Shown here: positions 1-8,490 of the stretch, piece by piece
Numbering within the stretch: position 1 is the first letter of the stretch
Layout of the letters: each line of letters opens with the position of its first letter
DNA from: Bryobacteraceae bacterium
GTDB taxonomy: Bacteria; Acidobacteriota; Terriglobia; Bryobacterales; Bryobacteraceae
NCBI GenBank assembly: GCA_025056455.1
Contig: JANWVY010000005.1
Span: forward strand, 1 to 64,000
Direction of reading: 5' to 3'
DNA: 64,000 nt
Program-made: the position numbers and the translations under genes
The notes under the pieces: model-generated
The model's input: the letters and a program-made list of their open reading frames with translations, nothing else
Told to the model about the DNA's origin: nothing
Database searches by the model: none

Positions 1-672
1 GCCACCATAGCCCGCCCGTCGGGAGCGGCCGAGGTGGATCGGAACACTAAGGATCTCTTTGATCCGGTTGATGCGTTGTTCGCATTGCTGCTCGTCAGCC
101 CCGAAAACTTGAATGAAACCACCAAAGCTCTGACCAGGCTTCAAAAACTCATAGCTGAACAGCGTTCCATGAGGAATCTCACGGCCATTCTGCCGTTCTG
201 TCCATGCCCTTCCTCGTTGGCGGTCTCGCTGATGGTGAATTCGGCTTCCGATCTCCGCATTTACTCCGACCGGCTCTGCGGCTGTGATTAACACGTAGTG
301 CCACGAGAGAGGAGACAGTGATTCCTTCGGCCACGTTTCCTGGCTCTCTCCTTCAAAAGCTGCGAGGTCGTAGCAAGTGTCTGAGTCTCGAGAGGACCGC
401 AGCGAAAGTAAGGCTGGAAGAGTACGCCGCCGGTCTAGCCTGTTCAGGGGGTAGGCGTGGAGGTAGCGCACGCTCCCGTCCAAAACGAGAGTTTGGAACT
501 CTGGTCGGATTTCCTCCTGGGTGTCGGGGTCACCCAGCCGGGCAGCAAGGGCACCCCGGATTGCGCTCCCTGGAATGTAATCCATGGTCGCCGCGCTAGT
601 GGAGCCCCGTCCAGCCGCATTTAAAATTGCAGGAGCCCGCAGGGTGAGGGTGTATGGCAAGTATTTCACCAT
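1..672 (-). CDS. csx10: Csx10-like RAMP protein, type III CRISPR-Cas (partial, 3' end outside window)
   Basis: The reading frame is open from an ATG at 672 to the left edge, giving 224 codons with no stop; the C-terminus lies outside the window. It carries RAMP hallmarks: a TMDYIPGSAIRGALA segment (about residues 30-44), which resembles the YIPGsalRGal loop of backbone RAMPs. There is a basic HHQRDRQRGRA stretch near residue 145, and a glycine-rich LGRSRRAGYGG segment at the visible end. The combination of HxQRDRxxGRA with a following GTLFSYE/LKPGQSF segment is what I associate with Csx10 of type III-D complexes. It starts 5 bp after the stop of the upstream small RAMP, so it is co-transcribed with cas10 and the CARF gene. 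Family and subtype are inferred from motifs; it could be another Cas5-like RAMP. Confidence 0.75.
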   Translation of the reverse strand, partial: MVKYLPYTLTLRAPAILNAAGRGSTSAATMDYIPGSAIRGALAARLGDPDTQEEIRPEFQTLVLDGSVRYLHAYPLNRLDRRRTLPALLSLRSSRDSDTCYDLAAFEGESQETWPKESLSPLSWHYVLITAAEPVGVNAEIGSRIHHQRDRQRGRAWTERQNGREIPHGTLFSYEFLKPGQSFGGFIQVFGADEQQCEQRINRIKEILSVPIHLGRSRRAGYGG

Positions 673-677
673 CTTGG

Positions 678-1304
678 TTAATCCTTCTGAGCAAGTGCCC
701 GTGTGAGATGCTTGCTATCAAGCAGCATTCGCACAAAACCGCGGCCACGGTTACGTCCCAGTCCAAGATGCCGCGTTCCGAGCACACTTAGCGCAAGGCA
801 TTGCAAATCTTGCTCTCCTGGCTCCTTGATCCAAGTCAGCGGCGCGGTGAGCCGAAGATTGCGAAGCAAGACGCGAATCGACCGCAAGGTGGTTCTCGCC
901 GAGGCTCCCGTTATTCGATCCTCTGCCGTCTGACTGCGGATTTCCGTGAAGGCCTCTAGCACGGTTGCTGGCGAAAGGGGATCACCTTGCCGGTGCTCGG
1001 CCCAGTTGATCCACTCACGCACAGAAGCATCGATCTGGGCATCTCCGAAGCGCAAAATTGAAGTTTCCCCTAGGTCTCCAGCTGGCCCCCAAATTCGCAT
1101 GGCGGCGCCGTCCAGTTCGGGAAAGTGGTTTGCCATGGTTAACCAGGAATCTCGAATCAAGCCCCTTAAGGTTTTTCCGCTCAAATAGGGCAGCCCAAGA
1201 TCATCATGCAGGATTTCGACGTCCACTAAGCCTGGTGTGCTCGAACCTTGGCCGAGGGTGGTGTCGGAAAGCAGCTCGATCGTAATTTGGCTCGGCTTTG
1301 TCAT
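678..1304 (-). CDS. Small RAMP protein (Csm3/Cmr4-like) of a type III CRISPR-Cas complex
   Basis: This 208-residue protein has the layout of a single-RRM RAMP backbone subunit. An early glycine-rich turn (TTLGQGSSTPG, about residues 15-25) precedes the GLPYLSGKTLRGLIRDSW segment (about 37-54), the loop that packs against the guide RNA in Csm3/Cmr4-type proteins. A C-terminal G-rich loop, LGLGRNRGRGF, lies near residue 185. Acidic residues D28 and D35/D36 precede the SGKTLRG loop, where Csm3/Cmr4 proteins place the target-RNA-cleaving aspartate, but I cannot say whether they correspond. The ATG overlaps the cas10 stop by 4 bp (ATGA), so translation is coupled. The partial Csx10-like gene follows. 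Type III-D complexes contain several such subunits, and more may lie beyond the left edge. Confidence 0.75.
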   Translation of the reverse strand: MTKPSQITIELLSDTTLGQGSSTPGLVDVEILHDDLGLPYLSGKTLRGLIRDSWLTMANHFPELDGAAMRIWGPAGDLGETSILRFGDAQIDASVREWINWAEHRQGDPLSPATVLEAFTEIRSQTAEDRITGASARTTLRSIRVLLRNLRLTAPLTWIKEPGEQDLQCLALSVLGTRHLGLGRNRGRGFVRMLLDSKHLTRALAQKD

Positions 1305-2821
1305 GATTCATCTCCCAAGGGCAGATGGATGTCGACGAGCTCGATGGCGTCTAGAAGAGGCGTTCGGGTACCAAGTAACTCCAAATTCGAAAGACTATCC
1401 GGCAGTTTCAGGTGCTCGTCCACGGTCTGCCAGGCGTGTAAAGCCGTCTGAACAGCCTTGGGATCCTGCCGGACCAAAGAGGCCAACGCTTTGACCTTGT
1501 TTCGCCGCCGCCCCCAGGCCGGGCCCCGCAGCCCGGTTTCACCTGTTCCTAGAAGCGTCTCTGAAAGCCAGCACCAAGTCTCGAGTTCGTTTGGCGTGCC
1601 CTTCAAACGGTAAGGCCGACATGTCAGTAACAAGGAGTTGGCTCGGTACAGACGGTCCCTAAAATCCGAAACCGGCTCTCCGGAGCGGACGCCCCCGATA
1701 TGCCAGTCCAGCCAGCTCCCCGCATCGTTTCGCTTGCGCCGAACAGCCTTCGCGTGCGCGCAAAGTTTTTCCGCAAGTTCGTATGCCCGTGCAAACGGGT
1801 AGTGGGCACGCACAATCGCTACCCCCGCGCAGGCGCTCATTTGACCCAGATGAGGGCAGGACTTGCGGCTTAACTCCCGCAGGGCCGCGGCGGCAAGGTC
1901 GAGACCAATCCGGCCATCGCACAAGAACGTGAGGTCATCCCCACCAAGCAGAACAGGTCGCAGAGGCAGTTTGTTCGCCTGCAAGCGAAAGTTCAATCGT
2001 GGAATTGAACCTTGTAGGTGCTCATCTTGAATTGCTGCTAGCACCCGTTTCACTAGGTATTGCCAAACACCACGAAAGGTCTCGTCGATCCAGCTTGACC
2101 ACTCTACATACTGAACTAGGACATCCTTGTCATCGACATTGTCCCTCACGCACTGCGACAACCACTGGTAGATTTTTTCTCCCAGGCCGTTCAGATCCAC
2201 ATGGACCACTGCCAGAAGACTCGTATCCCCCCAACTGCGCCCCAGATCGTCGATTTCTGCGGGAAACTCCCACTCTGGCTCAAGACTAGAAATCTCTTTC
2301 CAACGGCTTTCCGCATTTCTCCGTACTTCCTCGCTCCTCCACGTCTCCACCACTCTCGAGATTGGCGCAGAGTCTAAAGCGTCAACATACGCCGCTGGAA
2401 GCCCGGTGATCTCGCAGGCGGCAGTAACTCCGAGACCGAGCGACCCAGCATGCGGCTTCCGTTCCAGCTTCTTCCGAGCCAACAGGATTTGTAGGTCCTG
2501 GAGGGACTCCGAGATCCGTTTTTGTTCTCCTAGACAGTGCGTCACAACCAGATCGATGCCCGGCGCCTGGTCCAGAACGCGGCGAGTGTAGGCGCCTGCA
2601 AATAATTTCGCTTCCTTTAGCGAATCAAATGCCAGAAGGGCCGATCCGCCGCCCGCATGCAGCACCTGTTGACGCCATGGCTGAAGCGCCCCCTCTCGCC
2701 AGGTTGCCCAGTGAACGAGCCAGGAAGCCGAGACGACGTCACGGAGTCGGTTCGACGCAAAAACATAGTTTTGGATACCAAGTAGGTCGATGCCCGTCAA
2801 AACCCTCATTTCAAGGCTCAA
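1301..2821 (-). CDS. cas10: Cas10-family protein, short form without HD domain, GGDD motif intact
   Basis: This 506-residue protein is the large subunit of the type III effector and the likely cyclic oligoadenylate synthase. The N-terminus goes straight into the palm-like segment (IQNYVFASNRLRDVVSAS, residues 16-33), with no HD nuclease domain before it. A VHVDLNGLG segment (206-214) matches the metal-binding strand of the Cas10 palm, and GGDD at 293-296 is the cyclase motif. A helix with PFARAYELAEKLCAHAK (about 329-345) is also typical. The zinc ribbon is not apparent; only one Cys remains near residue 136. At 506 residues it is short for Cas10. It sits 6 bp after the CARF gene and overlaps the RAMP gene by 4 bp. 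An intact GGDD next to a CARF protein implies cOA signalling; single-stranded DNase activity is not expected without HD. Subtype is uncertain because the operon is cut. Confidence 0.85.
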   Translation of the reverse strand: MSLEMRVLTGIDLLGIQNYVFASNRLRDVVSASWLVHWATWREGALQPWRQQVLHAGGGSALLAFDSLKEAKLFAGAYTRRVLDQAPGIDLVVTHCLGEQKRISESLQDLQILLARKKLERKPHAGSLGLGVTAACEITGLPAAYVDALDSAPISRVVETWRSEEVRRNAESRWKEISSLEPEWEFPAEIDDLGRSWGDTSLLAVVHVDLNGLGEKIYQWLSQCVRDNVDDKDVLVQYVEWSSWIDETFRGVWQYLVKRVLAAIQDEHLQGSIPRLNFRLQANKLPLRPVLLGGDDLTFLCDGRIGLDLAAAALRELSRKSCPHLGQMSACAGVAIVRAHYPFARAYELAEKLCAHAKAVRRKRNDAGSWLDWHIGGVRSGEPVSDFRDRLYRANSLLLTCRPYRLKGTPNELETWCWLSETLLGTGETGLRGPAWGRRRNKVKALASLVRQDPKAVQTALHAWQTVDEHLKLPDSLSNLELLGTRTPLLDAIELVDIHLPLGDES

Positions 2822-2827
2822 AATGCG

Positions 2828-3991
2828 CTAGGACTTCAACCACTCCTCAAGCTTGGTAAGGGTCTTTGGACGTTCACAACCTGTCCATTCCCGCAGGCAG
2901 GCCAAGCCGAAAACCTCGGGCTTGTTTGGTGCTTCCCAAAGACTCTGGACGTCCTGTTTCAGCTGGTCGATATGGGTGCTTTGACTATTTCCTTCTCCTT
3001 TGTCGGTTAAACAAACTAGAGCCGAGCGCGCCAAGTCGCCTCCCAGTTGCCGAGATCGCATAGCAACCTCAAACAGTTTGGATTTGCACAGATTAAGAGC
3101 ACTGTCGGTTGTACAAGAGATCACATAAAGGCGGTTATGGCGGACCAGCGCGACGTCGATTTCAAATTGACGACCCCCAGGAAGCTTCCATTGGATCCCT
3201 TGACATGGGCTTTCATCAACCGCCTCTCTGACCCAAGCTGCAACGGCTACTTCGAGCCACCCGCCACGGAGAAACTTTTCCCAGAGCTCAGCTTCGAGCT
3301 TACTCCAGCTTTCTTCCGGCACCTGGGTCACCGAAAGCTTTAAACCTTGCGGGCGCCAAATGTTTTCGGGGGGCCACTTCTTCAAATGGTTACCCACTTG
3401 GAGCAAAGACTCCACTAGCCTGGCGTCCGTAGCGACTTTCTTCGCAATCTCGAACGCATCCGGCTCTTGCGGCAACTTGCCCGCAGGCTCTGGCCGTGTA
3501 GTTTGAGCGGAGCCAGAGGAAGACTTCCTCTCGCAGCCATGGAGGCGCCCGATCAAGTCGAGCGTGAGCCCAAGATCTTGGTCTTTCAGGCAGGTCCCAG
3601 TGCCGTCGTCGAAAACCAAGGACTGCGAGCCATCGTTGAGGTAAGACGCGTTCTCGGCCAGGCCACCTTTCTCCCGGAAAGCTAGTAACGCGTGGGCCGC
3701 CATGATTTTTGTCCCACCGGTATAGTTCAGGTGGACGGACTCAGGGCCTTCTTCGTCCATAACCGAAGTCACGATATTGGCGATCGCGTTGGCGTTCGAG
3801 GAACTAGGTAGGGATGCCAGCTGAATCTCTGTCCCGTTGTGGAGGATGCTCGCCAGCCGTTCTGCGACTTGGTGGGTGGCGTCTGTATGGATAAGAACGA
3901 TTTTTTTGGTGGGTTTCAGGACCCGCGCTACTAGGTAATTCGGTAAGGGATTGGACCCGACTAGCAAAATCAACGTCTTCGGTTGTCCCAT
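2828..3991 (-). CDS. CARF-domain effector of the Card1/Can2 (DUF1887) family, nuclease motif degenerate
   Basis: This 387-residue protein heads the type III operon. The N-terminal Rossmann-like CARF domain (about 1-150) contains the family signature NYTGGTKIM (89-97), which binds cyclic oligoadenylate in DUF1887 proteins. The C-terminal part (about 225-345) matches the PD-(D/E)xK nuclease of Card1/Can2: GGWLEVAVAAWV (243-254), then FEIDV with D279, then the strand ending in LYVISCTTD. Where active members read ECKT, this protein reads SCTT (S292, C293, T294, T295), so the catalytic Glu and Lys are absent while the Asp is kept. A linker rich in S/T/P joins the domains. An AAAGG ribosome site precedes the ATG. 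The expected role is a cOA-responsive accessory effector or sensor; nuclease activity is doubtful by motif, although an SCTT subgroup may exist that I cannot check. Confidence 0.85.
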   Translation of the reverse strand: MGQPKTLILLVGSNPLPNYLVARVLKPTKKIVLIHTDATHQVAERLASILHNGTEIQLASLPSSSNANAIANIVTSVMDEEGPESVHLNYTGGTKIMAAHALLAFREKGGLAENASYLNDGSQSLVFDDGTGTCLKDQDLGLTLDLIGRLHGCERKSSSGSAQTTRPEPAGKLPQEPDAFEIAKKVATDARLVESLLQVGNHLKKWPPENIWRPQGLKLSVTQVPEESWSKLEAELWEKFLRGGWLEVAVAAWVREAVDESPCQGIQWKLPGGRQFEIDVALVRHNRLYVISCTTDSALNLCKSKLFEVAMRSRQLGGDLARSALVCLTDKGEGNSQSTHIDQLKQDVQSLWEAPNKPEVFGLACLREWTGCERPKTLTKLEEWLKS

Positions 3992-4149
3992 AGGCTAACC
4001 TTTTTCACTTCAGCTTTCCCAGTCTAGTCCGAAAGACAGCCCCTGATTATAGGCGTTTTCGCCTTCAAGTTCCAGTCTATTCGGGAGGAATTTGAAAACA
4101 TATGCTTGTCCAACGCAGGACTGGCGTACGCAGCAAAAAGGCCTAGCTG

Positions 4150-4168
4150 CACGGAGGCAAACTCCGTG
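4150..4168. promoter_or_regulatory. 7-bp stem, 5-nt loop upstream of the cupin gene
   Basis: CACGGAG (4150-4156) and CTCCGTG (4162-4168) form a perfect inverted repeat around GCAAA. It ends 15 bp before the cupin start. There is no T-run, so it is not an intrinsic terminator. It could be an operator, an mRNA hairpin, or chance. Confidence 0.3.
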
Positions 4169-4183
4169 AAACAATAGAGGGCC

Positions 4184-5047
4184 ATGTGGCTCTCCCTGAT
4201 TCTCCTCTGCATCATCCCGGTCTCTGCTCGCGAGCCGCTCGAGAAGCGCATTGCGCATACGAATCCTGCAAAGTATCGCGTCGCCAAAAATGTCCACGGC
4301 GGCGCTGGTGAGTTACATTATCAAACCCTGTTCGACGCGGAAACCTTCAACACCAACGTCATCTTTCTCCACCGCGGCGTGTTGCCTCCGGGTGGCGGCA
4401 TCGGACACCACTATCACAACCACATGGAGGAAATGTTTGTCATCTTCGATGGCGAGGCTCAATTCACCATTGATGGGCGCACCTCGCTGCTCAAAGGCCC
4501 GGCTGGCGCGCCCTGCCGCATGGGCCGCTCCCATGCCATCTACAACCACACGCAGAAGCCTGTGCAATGGATGAACATCGCGGTTGGAAGCATCAAGGGC
4601 AAATACGATGCGTTTGACCTGGGCGATGACCGGGTTGGTGTGCCCCTCGACCCACGGCCCGTCTTCATCACCATGAGCTTGGATCCATCTTTGCTCCGGC
4701 CTGTGGTGGGGTTTCATGGAGGGAAGGCCACTGTCCAATATCGCCGCGCTTTGCCGCCGGAAGTGTTTTTCACAACCTGGTCCTATGTCGATCACGTGCT
4801 CGTGCCGCCCGGGGCCTCGGTTGGCAAGCACCGCTCCGAGGGCGTTGAAGAATTCTGGTATGTTATCCGCGGTTCCGGAGTGGCCCACATTGATCAGGAG
4901 TCGGCTCCCATTCAAGCGGGCGACGCCGTTCCCGTTTTCTTTCGCCAAGTGCGCTCGTTTGAAAACCGAGGCAATGAACCGTTGGAAATGATGGTGGTTG
5001 GTGTGGCGCGCACCAAATGGGCGATCGATGTCACTGACGTGCCTTAG
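4184..5047 (+). CDS. Exported bicupin protein
   Basis: This 287-residue protein has a short N-terminal hydrophobic signal (MWLSLILLCIIPVSA) and two cupin barrels. The first barrel (about 55-135) has the metal-binding pattern HHYHNHMEEMF, with H76, H78 and E82/E83. The second (about 200-275) has PPGASVGKHRSEGVEEFWYV (207-226), with H216 and the E219/E222/E223 cluster. Its second motif lacks the usual final His, so this site may be altered. Bicupins act as dioxygenases, isomerases or seed-storage-like binding proteins; the substrate cannot be read from sequence. It is divergent from the type III operon and convergent with the sialidase-like gene, 7 bp apart at their ends. Confidence 0.75.
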   Translation: MWLSLILLCIIPVSAREPLEKRIAHTNPAKYRVAKNVHGGAGELHYQTLFDAETFNTNVIFLHRGVLPPGGGIGHHYHNHMEEMFVIFDGEAQFTIDGRTSLLKGPAGAPCRMGRSHAIYNHTQKPVQWMNIAVGSIKGKYDAFDLGDDRVGVPLDPRPVFITMSLDPSLLRPVVGFHGGKATVQYRRALPPEVFFTTWSYVDHVLVPPGASVGKHRSEGVEEFWYVIRGSGVAHIDQESAPIQAGDAVPVFFRQVRSFENRGNEPLEMMVVGVARTKWAIDVTDVP

Positions 5048-5054
5048 TTTGTCC

Positions 5055-6257
5055 TCAGCCCCCTTTCACCCAAGCCTGGTTAAACACCGCATGGCGGATG
5101 GTTTTGCGCGGGGCCGTGGCCGGTAGGTGGTTCAAGAAATAGGAATATGAGGCGTGAATAAGGCCGTCGCGGCTCTGCACCACAGAGGGATAGTGGAATG
5201 AGCTTGGCCCCTGGGCACGATTGTCCACCTCCAGGCTCCGCTTCCATTTCCAGCTGCGGCCTTCATCATCCGAAAGTCGCACGACGAGATCGTGGCGACC
5301 GCGTTCAAGATCATTGTTGATCAGTAACCACGACCCATCTTTGAGCACGATCACCTCAGCCCCGCTGCCCGGGTTCGGGATGTCCGTATCTTGGACGGGG
5401 GACCAGGTTAGGCCGTCGTCCCTGGATTCACTCACATGCAGCCGCTTGGGAGGCGGGCCGTTGTCTCGCATATAAGCCACGAGCACACCATTTTTGCGCC
5501 GGGCGATGGTGGGTTGGATGTTGCCAAAACCTGGCAGGGGGTCGCTGCTCGTCCAGCTCCTGCCGCCGTCGTCGGTAATGGCCATGATCGAAAAATCGTA
5601 GCCGTCTGAGTAAAGAGGCACGATGATTCGCCCGGAGGGCAGCTCCACGGGATGGGCCCGGGTCATCCATCCCATGCGAGAAAAATATCTATCTCTGGCC
5701 TTGTGGAGACGGTCTGCAGCCCACTTGGCTGTGCGCTCATCGCTCGATTTTGTCATGGGCTCCAGCGCTTCGGTCACTTTTTGCACAAAATTGCGGGGAA
5801 TAAATAACAAAGGCTCGCTAACTTGCCAACGGGGTTCAAGCGGCCGGTCCCAGTCGGTTGTGATTCGATACTGGGTTAAGGCCGTATGCCATTCGTTGGC
5901 GATGATGGTTTGCCAGATCAGCCATAACCGCTGGCGGCTGTCGACAAACAGGCAAGGGTTGGTATCCGGAAAGCCTGGCTGATCAGCAAGCAAAAATGGC
6001 GCTGTCCACTGCTTGCTACCCCTACGTTTCCGCGCCCCCAACACCTGTACGTCGTCGGCGGAGCGCTCCCCCGAGCCGCGGTACCAGCAGGTCAACAAAT
6101 CGCCGTTGGGAAGCTCAACGATACAAGACGCGTGGTTGTGTTTGATGTCCAGAGGGAAAATGTTCTCGATCTCGACGAACGCTGTGGCGCTTTCGGCTTC
6201 GCCCCGTGCCCAAACTGGCGCCAAGACCGCACTCGCCACAAAATCCCTTCGCAACAT
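5055..6257 (-). CDS. Exported sialidase/BNR-repeat family protein
   Basis: This 400-residue protein begins with [14 protein letters not shown], a Tat-like export signal. Three Asp-box repeats of the S-x-D-x-G-x-x-W type are visible: [16 protein letters not shown] and SDDEGRSW. They mark a six-bladed sialidase-like propeller. It resembles the exo-alpha-sialidase / glycosyl hydrolase BNR proteins common in Acidobacteriota and Planctomycetes, where true sialidase activity is often unproven. The start codon lies only 9 bp from the divergent amidohydrolase start, and no clear ribosome site precedes it. The exact glycosidic substrate is unknown. Confidence 0.75.
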   Translation of the reverse strand: MLRRDFVASAVLAPVWARGEAESATAFVEIENIFPLDIKHNHASCIVELPNGDLLTCWYRGSGERSADDVQVLGARKRRGSKQWTAPFLLADQPGFPDTNPCLFVDSRQRLWLIWQTIIANEWHTALTQYRITTDWDRPLEPRWQVSEPLLFIPRNFVQKVTEALEPMTKSSDERTAKWAADRLHKARDRYFSRMGWMTRAHPVELPSGRIIVPLYSDGYDFSIMAITDDGGRSWTSSDPLPGFGNIQPTIARRKNGVLVAYMRDNGPPPKRLHVSESRDDGLTWSPVQDTDIPNPGSGAEVIVLKDGSWLLINNDLERGRHDLVVRLSDDEGRSWKWKRSLEVDNRAQGPSSFHYPSVVQSRDGLIHASYSYFLNHLPATAPRKTIRHAVFNQAWVKGG

Positions 6258-6260
6258 AAT
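6255..6260 (+). promoter_or_regulatory. -10-like hexamer CATAAT, 6 nt before amidohydrolase ATG
   Basis: CATAAT is followed by the six bases GGGTTG and then the ATG at 6267. This is the spacing expected if transcription starts at the A of the start codon (leaderless mRNA). The hexamer overlaps the start codon of the divergent sialidase gene. No good -35 was identified. Confidence 0.4.
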
Positions 6261-6266
6261 GGGTTG

Positions 6267-7940
6267 ATGCTACCAAAATCGCTATGGACTTATCTTGGAG
6301 TCTGTTTCATGATGGCCATCCCGACGGAGGCGGCGGCTCCGGTCGCTGATTTGATTTTACGCAACGGGCAGATCTGGACGGGAAATTCGAAACAACCGCG
6401 GGTCCAGGCGCTAGCCTGCTGGCGGAGTCGGATTCTGGCGCTTGGCTCAAACGCCGAAGTCGATCTCTATCGGGGCCCGCAAACGAAAGTTGTCGACCTG
6501 AAAAACCGCTTCGCCGTACCTGGTTTCATTGACGCGCATGTTCACTTCTATACAGGGGGCACCCGCCTGGCCAGCGTCCAGCTGCGCGACGCGAAGTCAG
6601 AGGCGGAGTTCCGGGACCGCATCGCGGCCTTCGCCCGCCAGCTGCCCAAAGGCCGCTGGATTACGGGGGGCGATTGGGATCATGAAAACTTTCCTTCCGC
6701 GCGGCTTCCCGTGAAGGAACTGATCGATCCGGTCACGCCCGATCACCCGGTATTTGTGAACCGCCTCGACGGGCACATGGCGCTCGCCAACAGCTTGGCG
6801 CTGCGGTTGGCCGGCATCACGCGTGATTCGCCGGATCCTCCTGGCGGCTCTATCGTTCGCGACGCGTCGGGCGAGCCAACCGGCGTGCTCAAAGACGCCG
6901 CGATGAACGCGGTCTACCGCGTAATGCCCGACCCGACACCAGCGGAAATTGAGGAAGCCCTCCGCGCCGCCATGCGGCATGCCAATCGCCACGGTGTGAC
7001 GAGCGTTCACGATGTCTCCGCCTCGCCAGACATCCTGCAAGTCTACCAGCGGCTGTTGCAGCAGGGCGAATTGACAGTAAGGGTTTACGGTTTGCAACCG
7101 CTTGTGCAGTGGGAAAGGCTTGCGGCCGCGGGTGTGCGGGCCGCCTTTGGCAACGACAAGCTCCGCATTGGCGGATTGAAAGGATTTGCGGATGGCTCAC
7201 TGGGATCAGCGACAGCTTGGTTTTTTGATGCCTATGCGGATGCGCCTACTAATTTTGGACTGCCGAGCGACGAAATGATCCCGCCTGAGAAGATGAGAAA
7301 CAACATTCTGAAAGCGGACCGTGCGGGGCTCCAACTTGCCATCCACGCCATTGGTGACCGCGCCAATGATGCCATCCTCGGAATGTTCGAAGAGGCCATC
7401 CGCGAAAATGGTTCGCGCGACCGCCGCTTCCGCATCGAACACGCCCAGCACCTGCGCCCGGCCGACATGGCTCGATTCGCCCGCTTGGGAGTCATTGCCT
7501 CGATGCAGCCCTACCACGCCATCGACGATGGCCGGTGGGCGGAGAAGAAAATTGGCGCTCAGCGCGCTAAAGGCACTTACGCCTTTCGCTCCCTGCTGGA
7601 CGCTGGAGTGACGCTTGCTTTCGGCTCGGACTGGTTTGTCGCACCCATCGATCCGATTCTCGGCATTTATGCTGCGGTCACCCGCCAGACGCTCGACGGC
7701 AAGCATCCTCAGGGGTGGGTCCCAGAGCAAAAAATTCGCGTCGAGGAAGCTCTGCGGGCCTACACCTGGGGAGCCGCCTACGCCAGTTTTGAGGAAGCGG
7801 ACAAGGGCTCGCTGGAAGTAGGCAAACTTGCGGATGTTGCCGTGCTTTCGCAGGATTTATTCGCCATTCCGGCCGAGCGGATCCGCGACGTCCGGGTCGT
7901 GTTAACCGTTATGGACGGGAAAGTCGTCTATCAGGAATGA
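6267..7940 (+). CDS. Exported amidohydrolase, YtcJ-like
   Basis: This 557-residue metal-dependent amidohydrolase has the TIM-barrel metal motifs [10 protein letters not shown] (HxH), [17 protein letters not shown] and a late FGSDWFVAP carrying the catalytic Asp. This is the pattern of the YtcJ/ExeX-type (Amidohydro_3) family. The ATG at 6267 is chosen over the longer frame from 6132 because it gives a signal peptide ([22 protein letters not shown]) and is followed directly by the family's [12 protein letters not shown] start. Substrates in this family are amides or imides of unknown identity. It is divergent from the sialidase-like gene. Confidence 0.8.
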   Translation: MLPKSLWTYLGVCFMMAIPTEAAAPVADLILRNGQIWTGNSKQPRVQALACWRSRILALGSNAEVDLYRGPQTKVVDLKNRFAVPGFIDAHVHFYTGGTRLASVQLRDAKSEAEFRDRIAAFARQLPKGRWITGGDWDHENFPSARLPVKELIDPVTPDHPVFVNRLDGHMALANSLALRLAGITRDSPDPPGGSIVRDASGEPTGVLKDAAMNAVYRVMPDPTPAEIEEALRAAMRHANRHGVTSVHDVSASPDILQVYQRLLQQGELTVRVYGLQPLVQWERLAAAGVRAAFGNDKLRIGGLKGFADGSLGSATAWFFDAYADAPTNFGLPSDEMIPPEKMRNNILKADRAGLQLAIHAIGDRANDAILGMFEEAIRENGSRDRRFRIEHAQHLRPADMARFARLGVIASMQPYHAIDDGRWAEKKIGAQRAKGTYAFRSLLDAGVTLAFGSDWFVAPIDPILGIYAAVTRQTLDGKHPQGWVPEQKIRVEEALRAYTWGAAYASFEEADKGSLEVGKLADVAVLSQDLFAIPAERIRDVRVVLTVMDGKVVYQE

Positions 7941-8070
7941 CGGTTCACAGCACCGAGGCTGCGGCCTTTTACTCCTGCGGACAGTGGCGAAAGGAGCACA
8001 AATATGAAGCGGGATCGAGGGGGGCCGCCTTAAGATCTTGCGCCGAGTCGCCGATAATGACAGAAAGGGT

Positions 8071-8370
8071 ATGGTTACGCCTCCAGAGGACAGCGAGCTG
8101 ATGCTTCATCAGTTCAATAAGCTCATCCAAGAACTGCTCCGGGGCACTCTGAGCCGGAACACCTTCCGACCGTGGGAGATTGAACTTTTATTGGACATTG
8201 AGCGCTGCGATCTCAAAGACTCCAACAAGAAGGAAATGTTGCGGCGGTATCAAAAATCCGTCCAAAGGCAGATGGAAAAGGGCGCGCGTGCACCCATGAA
8301 ACTTTCGGAGTATCTCAACGCTTTAAAAGCCAAGCGTGAAAATCGCCTCGCTCAAGCCGGAACCAAATAA
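8071..8370 (+). CDS. Small hypothetical protein, 99 aa
   Basis: This protein is not recognised. It starts at an ATG preceded by an AGAAAGG ribosome site; a longer TTG-started version from 8038 is less likely. The sequence is mostly helical and charged. A central ELLLDIERCDL segment is followed by a basic MLRRYQKSVQRQMEKGARAPMKLSEYLNALKAK tail, split here as MLRRYQKSVQRQ and MKLSEYLNAL. There is no signal, membrane segment or metal motif. It looks like a small cytoplasmic or nucleic-acid-associated protein and stands alone between amidohydrolase and thiolase. Confidence 0.6.
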   Translation: MVTPPEDSELMLHQFNKLIQELLRGTLSRNTFRPWEIELLLDIERCDLKDSNKKEMLRRYQKSVQRQMEKGARAPMKLSEYLNALKAKRENRLAQAGTK

Positions 8371-8490
8371 AGCAGCCCGCCTCTGCTGAACCTCATTCCC
8401 CCCCAACACCCCCTGCCCAGCGCTTCGTTCACCCTTCCCGTTGCGCCAAGCTCGCCGATCCTTCATTTCCGCCGGCCAACCCGCCACTCC

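Noticed and set aside
34-599. Small plus-strand open frames at the left edge
   Set aside because: They are antisense to a 224-codon uninterrupted Csx10-like frame with clear RAMP motifs.
3992-4183. Possible CRISPR array or leader beside the type III operon
   Set aside because: The 192 bp contain one short hairpin and no repeated units.
4313-4948. Minus-strand open frame of 211 codons
   Set aside because: It is antisense to the bicupin gene and lacks a ribosome site or motif.
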